DNA of 49,434 nucleotides from Bacteroidales bacterium Bact_09 (GTDB lineage Bacteria; Bacteroidota; Bacteroidia; Bacteroidales; UBA932), in assembly GCA_001603455.1 (NCBI GenBank), contig LUZA01000007.1, positions 1 through 49,434 of the forward strand, read 5' to 3'. The number at the start of each line of letters is the position of its first letter. Within the stretch, counting starts at the first letter, position 1. Shown piece by piece: positions 1 to 8,291 of this stretch. Position numbers and translations under genes: made by a program. Below the pieces are notes generated by a model. That model did no database searches, had not been told where the DNA came from, and saw only the letters and a program-made list of their open reading frames with translations.

Positions 1-57
1 CCTTCAAATAATTCTCCTTCATGTTGACAAATATAGGGAAAAAGACGTTTAAAATTT

Positions 58-65
58 TATCTTTG
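58..65 (+). promoter_or_regulatory. candidate -7 box for the nqr operon
   Basis: The octamer TATCTTTG matches the Bacteroidota -7 consensus TAnnTTTG and lies 19 bases before the nqrA start codon. I see no good -33 TTTG at the expected 19-21 base spacing, so the call rests on the single box and its position. Confidence 0.45.
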
Positions 66-84
66 TATCTGCTAAAAAAAGTAT

Positions 85-1452
85 ATGGGTGCCTGTTACA
101 AGTTACGCAGAGGACTGGACATACCACTCAGGGGCGAGGCCCTCACGACAACCAGCCCGCCTGTATCCTCTCCGCTCTACGAATTAAAGCCCCCCGATTT
201 CAGACAGATAACACCTAAGCTCCTGGTCCGTGAGGGCGATCCTGTTCTGGCCGGCTCCCCTGTCTTTTGCGATAAAGACCATCCCGAGATATTTTTCACT
301 TCTCCGGTAAGCGGGATTATCCGACAGATCGTACGTGGCGAAAAGAGAAAACTGACAGGGATCCGTATTCTCTCCGACGGAAAGGATAAGCGGCTACGAT
401 TCCCGGTTACTGCACCAGAAGATATGGATGTCAGCAAGATTAGAGAATTATTGCTCTTTAGCGGGTGCTGGCCGTTGATCACCCGCAGGCCTTACGGCAC
501 ACTGGCACTGCCCGGAGAAATCCCAAAAGTTGTCCATATCAGCTGTTTCGATACCGCACCCCTGGCCCCGCAGTATGATTATGCCTTTGCCGGTGAATAC
601 GACTCCCTGCAAATGGGTTTACGGGTGCTGGAGCGGCTTTGTCCCGGAAAAGTGCATTTGGCGCTTTCCGGCAATACTTCGACCCACAGCGTCTTCCGTA
701 AACTGAATGCGACCACTCACATTTTCTCCGGACCACATCCGGCCGGAAATCCAGGCATACAGATACATCACCTGTATCCCCTGGGAAAAGGCCAGGTGGC
801 CTGGACCCTGACCCCCATGGGTCTGTCAGTAATTGGGCGACTTTTCATACAAGGTACCTTCGACTCGGCCAGGATGGTAGCTGTTACGGGTCCTGCCCTG
901 ATCAAAACCGGTTACATAAGGTGCCCTGCCGGAATACAAATAAGTGCCCTGGAAGATTTTACACGAAAAAAAGGCATAGATATCCGTGTTATCAGCGGCA
1001 ATCCCCTGACAGGGGACTCTGTCGGCGAAGAAGGCTTTTTGGGCTTCCACCACCAGCAGGTGACTTTCCTGCAGGAAGGACGGTCACGGGAACTTTTAGG
1101 CTGGGCCAGACCGCTACGCCTGCATAAATTCAGCGCGGCACGCACTTATATATCTCACCTGGCACCGCTTCTGGGAAAAACTGTCCGTTTTAACCTTGAC
1201 ACCAATACAAACGGAGGTGTCAGGGCTTTTGTCCTTACCCGGGACTACCAGAAAGTATTGCCCATGGATATTTTTGTTTCGTTCCTGATCAAGGCCATAC
1301 TTGCAGAAGACATAGACAAAATGGAAAAGCTGGGCATATACGAAGTGATACCTGAAGATCTGGCCCTGTGTGAATTCATATGCCCCTCCAAGATAGAGAT
1401 ACAGGATATCCTGCAGAAGGGCATTAACCTGATGATAAAGGAAATGCAATGA
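85..1452 (+). CDS. nqrA: Na+-translocating NADH:quinone reductase subunit A
   Basis: NqrA is the large peripheral subunit of the sodium-pumping NADH:quinone oxidoreductase, lies on the cytoplasmic face and carries no covalent flavin. The 455-residue product has the usual length. It opens with the family pattern KLRRGLDIPLRGEA, followed by a barrel-sandwich segment (roughly residues 47-90, around LVREGDPVLAG and TSPVSG) shared with RnfC. The ATG at 85 is chosen because the KLRRGLDI motif begins only five residues later, as in known homologues. It is the first gene of a complete six-gene operon, and its stop overlaps the nqrB start (ATGA). The identification is firm because all five partner subunits follow in the canonical order. 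Confidence 0.96.
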   Translation: MGACYKLRRGLDIPLRGEALTTTSPPVSSPLYELKPPDFRQITPKLLVREGDPVLAGSPVFCDKDHPEIFFTSPVSGIIRQIVRGEKRKLTGIRILSDGKDKRLRFPVTAPEDMDVSKIRELLLFSGCWPLITRRPYGTLALPGEIPKVVHISCFDTAPLAPQYDYAFAGEYDSLQMGLRVLERLCPGKVHLALSGNTSTHSVFRKLNATTHIFSGPHPAGNPGIQIHHLYPLGKGQVAWTLTPMGLSVIGRLFIQGTFDSARMVAVTGPALIKTGYIRCPAGIQISALEDFTRKKGIDIRVISGNPLTGDSVGEEGFLGFHHQQVTFLQEGRSRELLGWARPLRLHKFSAARTYISHLAPLLGKTVRFNLDTNTNGGVRAFVLTRDYQKVLPMDIFVSFLIKAILAEDIDKMEKLGIYEVIPEDLALCEFICPSKIEIQDILQKGINLMIKEMQ

Positions 1453-2564
1453 AAGCGATTGAAAAGATCATTGCTAAAATCAAACCCATCTTCAGCAAGG
1501 GCGGCTCCCTGGCATTCCTTCATTCCACTTTCGATGCTTTTGAAACATTCCTGCTTGTACCGGGCACTGTTACCCGGAAAGGTTCCCATATCCGGGACTG
1601 CAATGACCTCAAGCGGGTCATGATCGTGGTAGTAATCGCGCTGGTTCCCTGCCTGTTATTCGGAATGTACAACACGGGATTGCAGCATTTCCTGGCGATG
1701 GGTCCCCGTACCGAACTCCCGGAATTTTTCGCAGTCTTCTGGTACGGATTTCTGAAAGTACTTCCCCTGGTGATCATTTCCTATGTGGTGGGACTTGGCA
1801 TAGAATTCACTGTAGCTCAAATTCGTGGCCATGAAGTGAACGAAGGTTACCTGGTAACCGGAATGCTTATTCCCCTGATAGTCCCTGTAACCATTCCTTT
1901 GTGGATGCTGGCCCTTGCAGTGGCTTTTGCCGTGCTCATTGGAAAAGAAATATTTGGGGGTACGGGAATGAACATATGGAATCCGGCCCTGTTGGCGCGT
2001 ACCTTTCTGTTCTTTTCCTACCCGGCCTACATGACCGGTGACAAGGTCTGGATAGACGGTTTTACCGGGGCAACCCCGCTTGCCGCATGGATCCGGGGAA
2101 CATCTTCTGCAGTCATGCCTTCCTGGACAGACATGTTTTTGGGGTTCACCCCCGGTTCTGTAGGAGAGACATCAGTGGTGTGCATCCTCCTGGGAGCTGT
2201 CATTTTACTCTATACCGGGGTGGCAAGCTGGAAGATCATGATATCCTGTATGGCAGGAGCTGCACTTACCGGATTGTTAGGCGACATTCCCGTACATTAC
2301 CACCTGGTAATGGGAGGTTTTGCTTTCGGCTGCGTATTTATGGCGACCGATCCTGTAACGAGCCCGCAGACAGAAACTGGTAAATGGATCTACGGGGCCC
2401 TGACCGGGGCCCTGACCATGACCATAAGGCTCTTCAACCCCGGATACCCGGAAGGCATGATGCTTGCCATATTGCTTATGAATACATTTTCTCCGCTGAT
2501 TGACCACACAGTGGTGGCCGTCAACGTGAAACGAAGAATAAAAAGAATTGCCACATATGGATAA
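1449..2564 (+). CDS. nqrB: Na+-translocating NADH:quinone reductase subunit B
   Basis: NqrB is a polytopic inner-membrane subunit that carries covalent FMN and riboflavin and takes part in the sodium path. The 371-residue protein is strongly hydrophobic, with about ten predicted membrane segments. It contains TGATP at residues 206-210; Thr209 corresponds to the threonine that takes FMN by a phosphoester bond in this family. Translation is coupled to nqrA by a 4-base overlap, and the 3' end overlaps nqrC. The length is slightly below the roughly 385-410 residues of many homologues, with no sign of damage. Confidence 0.96.
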   Translation: MKAIEKIIAKIKPIFSKGGSLAFLHSTFDAFETFLLVPGTVTRKGSHIRDCNDLKRVMIVVVIALVPCLLFGMYNTGLQHFLAMGPRTELPEFFAVFWYGFLKVLPLVIISYVVGLGIEFTVAQIRGHEVNEGYLVTGMLIPLIVPVTIPLWMLALAVAFAVLIGKEIFGGTGMNIWNPALLARTFLFFSYPAYMTGDKVWIDGFTGATPLAAWIRGTSSAVMPSWTDMFLGFTPGSVGETSVVCILLGAVILLYTGVASWKIMISCMAGAALTGLLGDIPVHYHLVMGGFAFGCVFMATDPVTSPQTETGKWIYGALTGALTMTIRLFNPGYPEGMMLAILLMNTFSPLIDHTVVAVNVKRRIKRIATYG

Positions 2565-3168
2565 CAGAAAAAGGAATGGGAACGTGTACACTTTCATTTA
2601 TGCCGCCATTATGGTGATTGTAGTGGCCGCCCTGCTCTCTTTCGTATCCCAGGTACTTAAACCCCGGCAGGTCGCCAATATGATGGCCGAAAAACAGCAA
2701 AGCATACTTCGGTCCGTCCATCTGGAAGGGAACCTATATGAACGATACATTAGGGATACTGTGGTGGGGCCTGCCCATTTGGCCCTGTACATCTGTACCC
2801 TGGAGGACGGGACAAGAAAATATATCATACCCTTGGCAGGTAAAGGACTGTGGGGTCCGCTCAGGGGATACCTGGCCCTGAACGGCGACTTCCGGACCAT
2901 ATACGGGGCCGTCTTCGATCACGACGCAGAAACGCCGGGACTGGGAGCCGAGATCACCACTGCGGCCTTTAGCGATTCTTTCCGGGGAAAATCCCTGTAC
3001 CAGGCAGACCGCTTTGTCTCCCTATCCATATTGAAACCGGGTAAAGCTGCAAGCAATCCCAATGCCGTTGACGGCATTTCAGGCGGAACGCTTACCAGTC
3101 GCGGTGTTGAGAACATGATACGTGAATCCCTAGAACCTTATTTACCTTTTTTTAAACATTATGAATAA
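2557..3168 (+). CDS. nqrC: Na+-translocating NADH:quinone reductase subunit C
   Basis: NqrC is anchored by one N-terminal membrane helix (about residues 8-30) and carries covalent FMN on its periplasmic domain. The flavinylation motif reads SGGTLT at residues 175-180, with Thr178 as the predicted attachment residue. The usual motif is SGAT, so the alanine is replaced by glycine here. An in-frame TTG lies three codons upstream at 2548, but the ATG at 2557 gives the usual short charged N terminus (MDNRKRNGN). The gene overlaps the end of nqrB by 8 bases and the start of nqrD by 8 bases, which points to translational coupling. Confidence 0.94.
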   Translation: MDNRKRNGNVYTFIYAAIMVIVVAALLSFVSQVLKPRQVANMMAEKQQSILRSVHLEGNLYERYIRDTVVGPAHLALYICTLEDGTRKYIIPLAGKGLWGPLRGYLALNGDFRTIYGAVFDHDAETPGLGAEITTAAFSDSFRGKSLYQADRFVSLSILKPGKAASNPNAVDGISGGTLTSRGVENMIRESLEPYLPFFKHYE

Positions 3169-3784
3169 ACGCATATTTCTGGACCCGATTTTCAAGAACA
3201 ATCCCGTATCGGTCCTCGCTCTGGGGATCTGTTCCGCACTGGCCGTGACGGTCAAACTGGAACCGGCTATGGTCATGGCACTTTCAGTCACTCTGGTTAC
3301 TGGGTTTTCAGAATTGATCCTGTCCCTGCTCCGGAACACCGTCCCCAACCGGATACGCATAATCGTCCAACTGGTCGTGGTCGCGACCCTTGTCATCCTG
3401 GTGGACCAGATCCTGAAAGCATACGCCTGGCAGGTTAGCAAACAACTGTCAGTCTTTGTAGGGCTGATCATAACCAACTGTATTATCATGGGCCGTATAG
3501 AAGCCTTTGCCCTGAGCAACAAACCATTTCCCGCCTTTGTGGATGGCATTGCCAACGGACTGGGTTACGGGATTATATTGGTTGCCGTGTCGTTTTTCAG
3601 GGAGCTCCTGGGCTCCGGCACTTTAATGGGATACCCTGTAGTACCCCAGAAATGGTATGCGGTAAATGGGGGATTTTACGAAAACAACGGGCTGTTTATA
3701 CTCCCTCCCATGGCCCTGATCGTGGTAGGTTTGATCGTATGGGTTTTCAATGCCCAAAATGATAAAAAGGTATGGAACAAATAA
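3161..3784 (+). CDS. nqrD: Na+-translocating NADH:quinone reductase subunit D
   Basis: NqrD is a small six-helix membrane subunit that pairs with NqrE as an inverted-topology relative. The 207-residue product begins [15 protein letters not shown], typical of the family, and holds [12 protein letters not shown], whose cysteine belongs to the intramembrane iron site shared by NqrD and Nqr[13 protein letters not shown] near the C terminus is another family signature. It overlaps nqrC by 8 bases and nqrE by 13 bases. Confidence 0.96.
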   Translation: MNKRIFLDPIFKNNPVSVLALGICSALAVTVKLEPAMVMALSVTLVTGFSELILSLLRNTVPNRIRIIVQLVVVATLVILVDQILKAYAWQVSKQLSVFVGLIITNCIIMGRIEAFALSNKPFPAFVDGIANGLGYGIILVAVSFFRELLGSGTLMGYPVVPQKWYAVNGGFYENNGLFILPPMALIVVGLIVWVFNAQNDKKVWNK

Positions 3785-4389
3785 TCAACATATTTGTCAG
3801 GGGGATCTTTGTGGAGAACATGATCTTCGCCTATTTCCTGGGGATGTGTTCCTATCTGGCCGTTTCAAAAACAGTTAAAACGGCTTCCGGACTGGGTCTG
3901 GCCGTTATATTTGTCTTGCTCATTACCCTCCCGGTGAATTACCTGCTCAACCGCTATGTACTTTCACCCGGTGCACTGGCCTGGATCAAACCCTTTTGGG
4001 CAGAAGTAGATCTGAGTTTTTTGAGTTTTATTCTGTTTATAGCCGTGATCGCTGCCATGGTCCAGCTGGTGGAAATGATCGTAGAAAAATATGCCCCGGC
4101 CCTGTACAACAACCTGGGCATATTTTTGCCCTTGATCGCTGTCAACTGTGCCATTCTGGGGGCTTCTCTCTTCATGCAGGAACGGGAATTCGAAAACATA
4201 CTACAGGTGTTTTCATACGCGCTCGGATCAGGTATCGGATGGTTCCTGGCCATTGTATCGATAGCCGCAATAAGGGAAAAATTAAGTTATTCCAATATCC
4301 CCGCCCCCATGCGGGGACTTGGGATAGCTTTCATCATCACGGGACTGATGGGTATAGCTTTTATGAGTTTTATGGGTATTCAATTATAA
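3772..4389 (+). CDS. nqrE: Na+-translocating NADH:quinone reductase subunit E
   Basis: NqrE is the six-helix partner of NqrD. Cys26 (in [10 protein letters not shown]) and Cys126 (in AVNCAILGA) are the conserved cysteines of the intramembrane iron centre at the NqrD/NqrE interface. The length of 205 residues is normal. It overlaps nqrD by 13 bases and is followed by nqrF after 9 bases. The hydrophobic pattern and the [10 protein letters not shown] opening leave no competing interpretation. Confidence 0.96.
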   Translation: MEQIINIFVRGIFVENMIFAYFLGMCSYLAVSKTVKTASGLGLAVIFVLLITLPVNYLLNRYVLSPGALAWIKPFWAEVDLSFLSFILFIAVIAAMVQLVEMIVEKYAPALYNNLGIFLPLIAVNCAILGASLFMQEREFENILQVFSYALGSGIGWFLAIVSIAAIREKLSYSNIPAPMRGLGIAFIITGLMGIAFMSFMGIQL

Positions 4390-4398
4390 AAACGTCCT

Positions 4399-5646
4399 AT
4401 GACAGTATTCCAGTTCTTGTTGCTGACCGTTGCCGTCATACTGGCCGTTATTCTGGTTCTGGTAGCCATACTTCTCTATGCCAAAGCCAGGCTGACACCT
4501 TCGGGAAAGGTAAAGATCGAAGTGAATAACGGGAAGATCCTGGAAGTTGAACCCGGGAATACCCTGCTTTTTACACTGGCAGAAAACAAAATATACCTGC
4601 CCTCGGCCTGCGGTGGCGGCGGAACATGTGGACTATGCAAATGCCGTGTCATATCCGGAGGTGGCTCCATCCTTTCGACAGAAACTGGATTTTTTACCAG
4701 GCGCGAACAGCAGAACCAATGGCGTCTGAGTTGCCAGGTAAAGGTCAGAGAGGATATGGATATCGGGGTTCCGGAAGAAGTACTGGGCGTGAAAAAATGG
4801 GAGTGCCAGGTGATAAGCAACCGCAATGTCGCCTCTTTCATCAAAGAATTTGTGGTCAGACTTCCCGAAGGGGAAAATCTGGATTTTCGTTCGGGCGGTT
4901 ATATTCAGATAGACGTTCCCCCGGTTACGGTAGATTTCTCAAAAGACATCCCGATCGACCAGGAATATATGGAAGACTGGATATCCCTTGGCATTACTAA
5001 CCTGAAGATGGTCAACAGGGAATATGGATTCAGGGCATATTCCATGGCAAACCATCCGGCCGAGGGAAACAGGATTCTGTTAAATGTCAGGATCGCCACC
5101 CCGCCCTGGGACAGGTCCAGAGGAGCCTTCATGAAGGTCAATCCGGGCATCTGCTCATCCTATCTCTTTTCCAGGAAACCCGGGGATAAGGTGATGGTCT
5201 CGGGTCCCTACGGTGATTTTTTCCTTAAGGATACACATGCAGAAAAAATCTTTATAGGAGGTGGTGCCGGCATGGCTCCTATGCGGTCACACATATTCCA
5301 TCTATTCCGGACATTGAAGACTAACGATAAAGTAGCCTTCTGGTATGGAGCTCGTTCCAGGCGTGAAATCTTTTATGAAGAAGAATTCCGGGAAATTGAA
5401 AGGGAATTTCCCAACTTTACATTTCATATAGCATTGTCTGAACCAAAGGAAGAAGACAACTGGACAGGTCATACAGGGTTTATACACCAGGTCTTGCTGG
5501 ATAATTACTTAATGGACCATCAGCAGCCCGAAGATGTGGAATATTATTTGTGCGGCCCCCCCTTGATGACCAGTGCTGTCATTCTGATGCTGGATAACCT
5601 GGGTGTTCCCAAAGATCATATTCTCTTTGATGACTTTGGTGGATGA
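4399..5646 (+). CDS. nqrF: Na+-translocating NADH:quinone reductase subunit F
   Basis: NqrF is the electron-entry subunit: it oxidises NADH with FAD and passes electrons through a [2Fe-2S] centre. Residues 1-28 form the single membrane anchor. The plant-ferredoxin-type cluster ligands are Cys71, Cys77, Cys80 and Cys112, and an extra cysteine lies at 82. The FAD-binding motif RAYSMAN, the NADH-binding segment IGGGAGMAPMRSH and the late LCGPPLM complete the ferredoxin reductase module. At 415 residues it is close to the usual 405-425. It is the last gene of the nqr operon, and a separate promoter candidate follows for the STAS gene. Confidence 0.97.
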   Translation: MTVFQFLLLTVAVILAVILVLVAILLYAKARLTPSGKVKIEVNNGKILEVEPGNTLLFTLAENKIYLPSACGGGGTCGLCKCRVISGGGSILSTETGFFTRREQQNQWRLSCQVKVREDMDIGVPEEVLGVKKWECQVISNRNVASFIKEFVVRLPEGENLDFRSGGYIQIDVPPVTVDFSKDIPIDQEYMEDWISLGITNLKMVNREYGFRAYSMANHPAEGNRILLNVRIATPPWDRSRGAFMKVNPGICSSYLFSRKPGDKVMVSGPYGDFFLKDTHAEKIFIGGGAGMAPMRSHIFHLFRTLKTNDKVAFWYGARSRREIFYEEEFREIEREFPNFTFHIALSEPKEEDNWTGHTGFIHQVLLDNYLMDHQQPEDVEYYLCGPPLMTSAVILMLDNLGVPKDHILFDDFGG

Positions 5647-5659
5647 ACGTTTTTTTGTT

Positions 5660-5667
5660 TACCTTTG
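5660..5667 (+). promoter_or_regulatory. candidate -7 box for the STAS gene
   Basis: TACCTTTG fits TAnnTTTG and sits 33 bases before the ATG at 5701, in the short spacer after nqrF. A matching -33 element is not visible at the usual distance. Confidence 0.4.
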
Positions 5668-5700
5668 ATTACTTTATTACGATCAAGAAATATCAGCAAA

Positions 5701-5999
5701 TGGAAATAAAAATAAGTAAAGATCCCGTTCCGGTCATTTCTATTGAAGGAAGAATGGATACGGGAAATACAGTCATCTTTGAAGAGGCTATTGCTCCGCT
5801 CCTGAAAAGTGATACAAAAGAAGTGATTATTGATGGCACCGGACTGGAATACATCAGCAGTTCCGGGCTGCGCCAGTTCCTGGTACTTCAAAAAAATATC
5901 AAGGAAAAAGGTGGTTCTTTAACGGTAAGGAATCTGAGAGCCGAGATCAAGGATATCTTCGATCTGACAGGTTTCACCAATATCTTTACCATCGTCTAG
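5701..5999 (+). CDS. STAS-domain protein, anti-sigma factor antagonist type
   Basis: This 99-residue protein is a stand-alone STAS domain of the SpoIIAA/RsbV type. Such proteins bind partner-switching kinases and are controlled by phosphorylation of a serine in the segment before the SSGL motif. Here the segment reads EYISSSGLRQF, with Ser54/Ser55 (residues 53-55 are all serine) as the predicted switch site. The ATG at 5701 is preferred over an upstream in-frame codon at 5643 because MEIKISKDPVPVISIEGRMD is a normal first STAS strand. No cognate kinase or sigma factor gene is in the window. Its last 81 bases are antisense to the 3' end of the Nudix gene, so the last 26 codons carry information on both strands. 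Confidence 0.85.
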
Positions 6000-6608
6000 G
6001 AATTTCCTCCCAACAAGCATCCTGATAGAGGCATAAGAGGCTTCCAACCGTTCTTCCAGGTCACTGGCGGGAACCCATTCTGCCTTTTCAATTCCCTCTT
6101 CTGTCTGAGGCAGTAACGACGACTCCGACCTGGTAATCATTTTAAACCATGCCGTCATTTTGAGCACGTTATTGCCATGATAATGATAACTATGGTATGT
6201 TGTGGAAAATTTATCCTCCAGAAGTTCCAGTCCCTGTACTCCGGTTTCCTCTGTGACCTCCCTGAGTGCCGTACCGAGGAGTGTCTCTCCGACTTCCTGC
6301 TTTCCCTTGGGCAGGTCCCATTTCCCGTACCGGTATATCATCAGCAGGAACCCTGAGGGATTGGTTACGATACCCCCAGCGGCGGGTATAACTACAAAAT
6401 GATTGCATATTTGCCGGAAAGAAGCATATGGATCTTTTACCGGAACAACCAGATGCTTGAGATTGTTGTCACATTCAAAATGAACTATCAGGTCCTCCCA
6501 GGAACGGTATATGTCAGGAGACTCCACTCTGACACACGGGAGCAGGCATACCGGACTGTCTGGCCGACAAAGCTGAAGTCGCCTATTATTGAAGAAAATA
6601 CTGTACAT
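5919..6608 (-). CDS. Nudix hydrolase
   Basis: A 229-residue protein with a complete Nudix box at residues 102-124 (G-x5-E-x7-REVTEETGV), which binds the divalent cations needed to cleave nucleoside-diphosphate-linked substrates. The substrate cannot be told from sequence. An N-terminal extension of about 70 residues precedes the Nudix fold. The last 26 codons and the stop lie antisense to the STAS gene and read through FLDDGKDIGE. This tail has no recognisable Nudix-fold role and looks like an acquired extension. The start codon lies only 5 bases downstream of a TATCTTTG box on this strand, so the transcript may have almost no leader. Confidence 0.85.
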   Translation of the reverse strand: MYSIFFNNRRLQLCRPDSPVCLLPCVRVESPDIYRSWEDLIVHFECDNNLKHLVVPVKDPYASFRQICNHFVVIPAAGGIVTNPSGFLLMIYRYGKWDLPKGKQEVGETLLGTALREVTEETGVQGLELLEDKFSTTYHSYHYHGNNVLKMTAWFKMITRSESSLLPQTEEGIEKAEWVPASDLEERLEASYASIRMLVGRKFLDDGKDIGETCQIEDILDLGSQIPYR

Positions 6609-6615
6609 TTGTACA
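6602..6615. promoter_or_regulatory. short inverted repeat over the Nudix/pyrE promoters
   Basis: TGTAC-ATTT-GTACA is a 5+5 inverted repeat that covers the pyrE -7 box and the Nudix start codon. It could be an operator, or simply a by-product of two facing promoter boxes. No regulator is encoded next to it. Confidence 0.3.
6604..6611 (+). promoter_or_regulatory. candidate -7 box for pyrE
   Basis: TACATTTG matches TAnnTTTG and ends 20 bases before the pyrE ATG at 6632. It faces the Nudix -7 box on the other strand, with two bases between them. No clear -33 element is seen. Confidence 0.45.
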
Positions 6616-6621
6616 AAGATA
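6614..6621 (-). promoter_or_regulatory. candidate -7 box for the Nudix gene
   Basis: On the minus strand this reads TATCTTTG. The Nudix ATG begins 5 bases downstream, which would put the expected transcription start at or beside the start codon. Confidence 0.4.
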
Positions 6622-6631
6622 TGTGAATATT

Positions 6632-7264
6632 ATGGAATCTGTTGAAAAAAAGGTTGCACAACAATTACTGGAAATTGAAGCAGTGCAGCTTAATATAGAA
6701 AAGCCTTTCGAATGGGCCTCCGGATGGTTGTCGCCCATATATTGCGATAACAGGAAAATATTATCGGTCCCCGCTGCACGTAACTTCATCTGTGAAGCCC
6801 TGTGCCGGTCCATTCTGCATAATTATCCTTCGGTAGAAGTGATTGCCGGAGTGGCCACTGGAGCCATTGCCATGGGGGTACTTATTGCCAACCGCCTGGA
6901 CAAACCTTTTATTTATGTACGTCCCAGGAGAAAGGACCATGGTACAGGGGCTCGCATAGAAGGAACGCTGGAATCCAAATCCAGGGTAGTGATTGTAGAG
7001 GATCTTATTTCCACGGGTAATTCTGCACTCTCGGCAGCCGAATGTCTTAGAATGTCCTGTGCCGACGTTTTAGGTGTGGTAGCCATTTTTTCCTATAATT
7101 TTGATGTGGCGCGAAGGGCTTTTGAAAAAAGCAATTGCGAACTGCACACACTTACCAATTACGACACCCTCATTCAGGAAGCAGCCAACAGTAATTATGT
7201 AAGTACAAAGCAGCTCGAGACATTGAAAATATGGCGTCTTACACCTAATACCTGGGGGCGGTAA
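6632..7264 (+). CDS. pyrE: orotate phosphoribosyltransferase
   Basis: PyrE joins orotate to PRPP to give orotidine 5'-phosphate in de novo pyrimidine synthesis. The 210-residue protein has the family segment FEWASGWLSPIYCDNR and the PRPP-binding loop VVIVEDLISTGNS at residues 119-131. VRPRRKDHGTG is the expected flexible loop. An in-frame GTG at 6623 is possible, but the ATG at 6632 gives the usual N terminus MESVEKKVAQQL. The SRPBCC gene follows one base after the stop, so the two are probably co-transcribed. pyrB and pyrI lie about 34 kb away, so the pathway genes are split here. Confidence 0.96.
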   Translation: MESVEKKVAQQLLEIEAVQLNIEKPFEWASGWLSPIYCDNRKILSVPAARNFICEALCRSILHNYPSVEVIAGVATGAIAMGVLIANRLDKPFIYVRPRRKDHGTGARIEGTLESKSRVVIVEDLISTGNSALSAAECLRMSCADVLGVVAIFSYNFDVARRAFEKSNCELHTLTNYDTLIQEAANSNYVSTKQLETLKIWRLTPNTWGR

Positions 7265-7265
7265 C

Positions 7266-7673
7266 ATGGGTAATACACGCATTACGGGAGATGCCCGTTA
7301 TATCAATAAACCGGCGGAAGTGGTTTTTGATTTGTTTTCCGATTTTACAAAATTTGCAGACCGTCTGCCCGAAGACAAAAAGGACAAGGTCGTGATCACA
7401 AAGGATACCATACTGACCGAGGCTCAGGGAATGCAAATGGGGGTGCAGGTTACCCGGCGGGAAGAACCCACCCTGATCGTAATGGAACAATTCGGTAATG
7501 TTCCCTTTACCTTCAGTCTGAATCTGCGTATCTGGCCATTGGAAGAAGGCTGTGAACTACAACTTCAGCTGGACGCAGAACTCAACATGATGATCAAAAT
7601 GATGCTCGGAGGTAAACTGAAAGATTTTGTGGATCAGTTTACAACGCAGCTGGCAGAAGGGCTGAACCGGTGA
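7266..7673 (+). CDS. SRPBCC-family protein (START-like fold)
   Basis: A 135-residue cytoplasmic protein with the layout of the polyketide-cyclase/START-like fold: an opening strand (ARYINKPAEVVFDLFSDF), a central strand series and a long C-terminal helix (residues 108-133). Such proteins bind hydrophobic ligands, but the ligand is unknown here. It starts one base after the pyrE stop, suggesting one transcript. No signal peptide or membrane segment is visible. The convergent lolA-like gene ends 24 bases downstream, and I see no obvious hairpin in between. Confidence 0.75.
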   Translation: MGNTRITGDARYINKPAEVVFDLFSDFTKFADRLPEDKKDKVVITKDTILTEAQGMQMGVQVTRREEPTLIVMEQFGNVPFTFSLNLRIWPLEEGCELQLQLDAELNMMIKMMLGGKLKDFVDQFTTQLAEGLNR

Positions 7674-7697
7674 TCTGATCATGAACCGGGAAGAGTT

Positions 7698-8291
7698 TCA
7701 ACGGGAAATATTCGGTGAAAAGAATCCGGAAGGACGGACCGGGACACTTTTGAAAGAAAGAAGTTCAATAGAATATTCCGAACCATCAGACAAGGCATAA
7801 CGGATAAAAAACGGTTTGAGCCCGTCAACGGTCATGTGGATGATCACATAGGTAAAAGGAGATTCTATGGAAAGAGGCACCAGTGTCAATTCCCACAGGG
7901 ATATTCCCGACGGGTTTTCTTTCCTGACAGGTGTCCCGGATTGGTAAAAATCCTTATCGAGACGGGAAAAAAAGGCGGAAGGATTATCCAGTATGTCTGT
8001 AGAATTTCTGTCATGCGGCAATGCTTCCCACTGATCTATCCCTTCATTGTAACACCATTTTTCCACCCCGTTGCAATAAATACTGAATTCGTCCATACGT
8101 ATAAAGAACTTATCTCCCTGAAGTACCATGGTCCCGTTGACCGTTTCATTCCAAAGGAAATCTGCTTCAAGGGCAGGCGCTCCAGCAATCTGACCGGCAA
8201 ATTCCTTTAATAATCCGGCAGTCGTCTGGGAGCTTAAAGTCCCGGAAACTGCACACAGCAGGGTGGATGTTATAATCGTTCGGATAGTCAT
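7698..8291 (-). CDS. LolA-like outer-membrane lipoprotein carrier protein
   Basis: A 197-residue exported protein with a signal peptide of about 21 residues (ending near GTLSSQ), followed by an eleven-strand-like pattern typical of LolA/LolB folds. LolA ferries lipoproteins through the periplasm to the outer membrane. The fit comes from the region around residues 40-75 (ADFLWNETVNGTMVLQGDKF) and from its position directly behind ftsK, an arrangement common in bacteria. The start codon overlaps the ftsK stop by 4 bases. Sequence identity to proteobacterial LolA is low, so the exact function is inferred. Confidence 0.72.
   Translation of the reverse strand: MTIRTIITSTLLCAVSGTLSSQTTAGLLKEFAGQIAGAPALEADFLWNETVNGTMVLQGDKFFIRMDEFSIYCNGVEKWCYNEGIDQWEALPHDRNSTDILDNPSAFFSRLDKDFYQSGTPVRKENPSGISLWELTLVPLSIESPFTYVIIHMTVDGLKPFFIRYALSDGSEYSIELLSFKSVPVRPSGFFSPNISR

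Noticed and set aside
24-29. TTGACA resembling a sigma-70 -35 box before nqrA
   Set aside because: There is no matching -10 at 16-18 bases, and the spacing to the Bacteroidota -7 box is wrong (28 bases).
3996-4529. 177-codon open frame across nqrE and nqrF
   Set aside because: It is out of frame with two well-supported genes and has no recognisable product.
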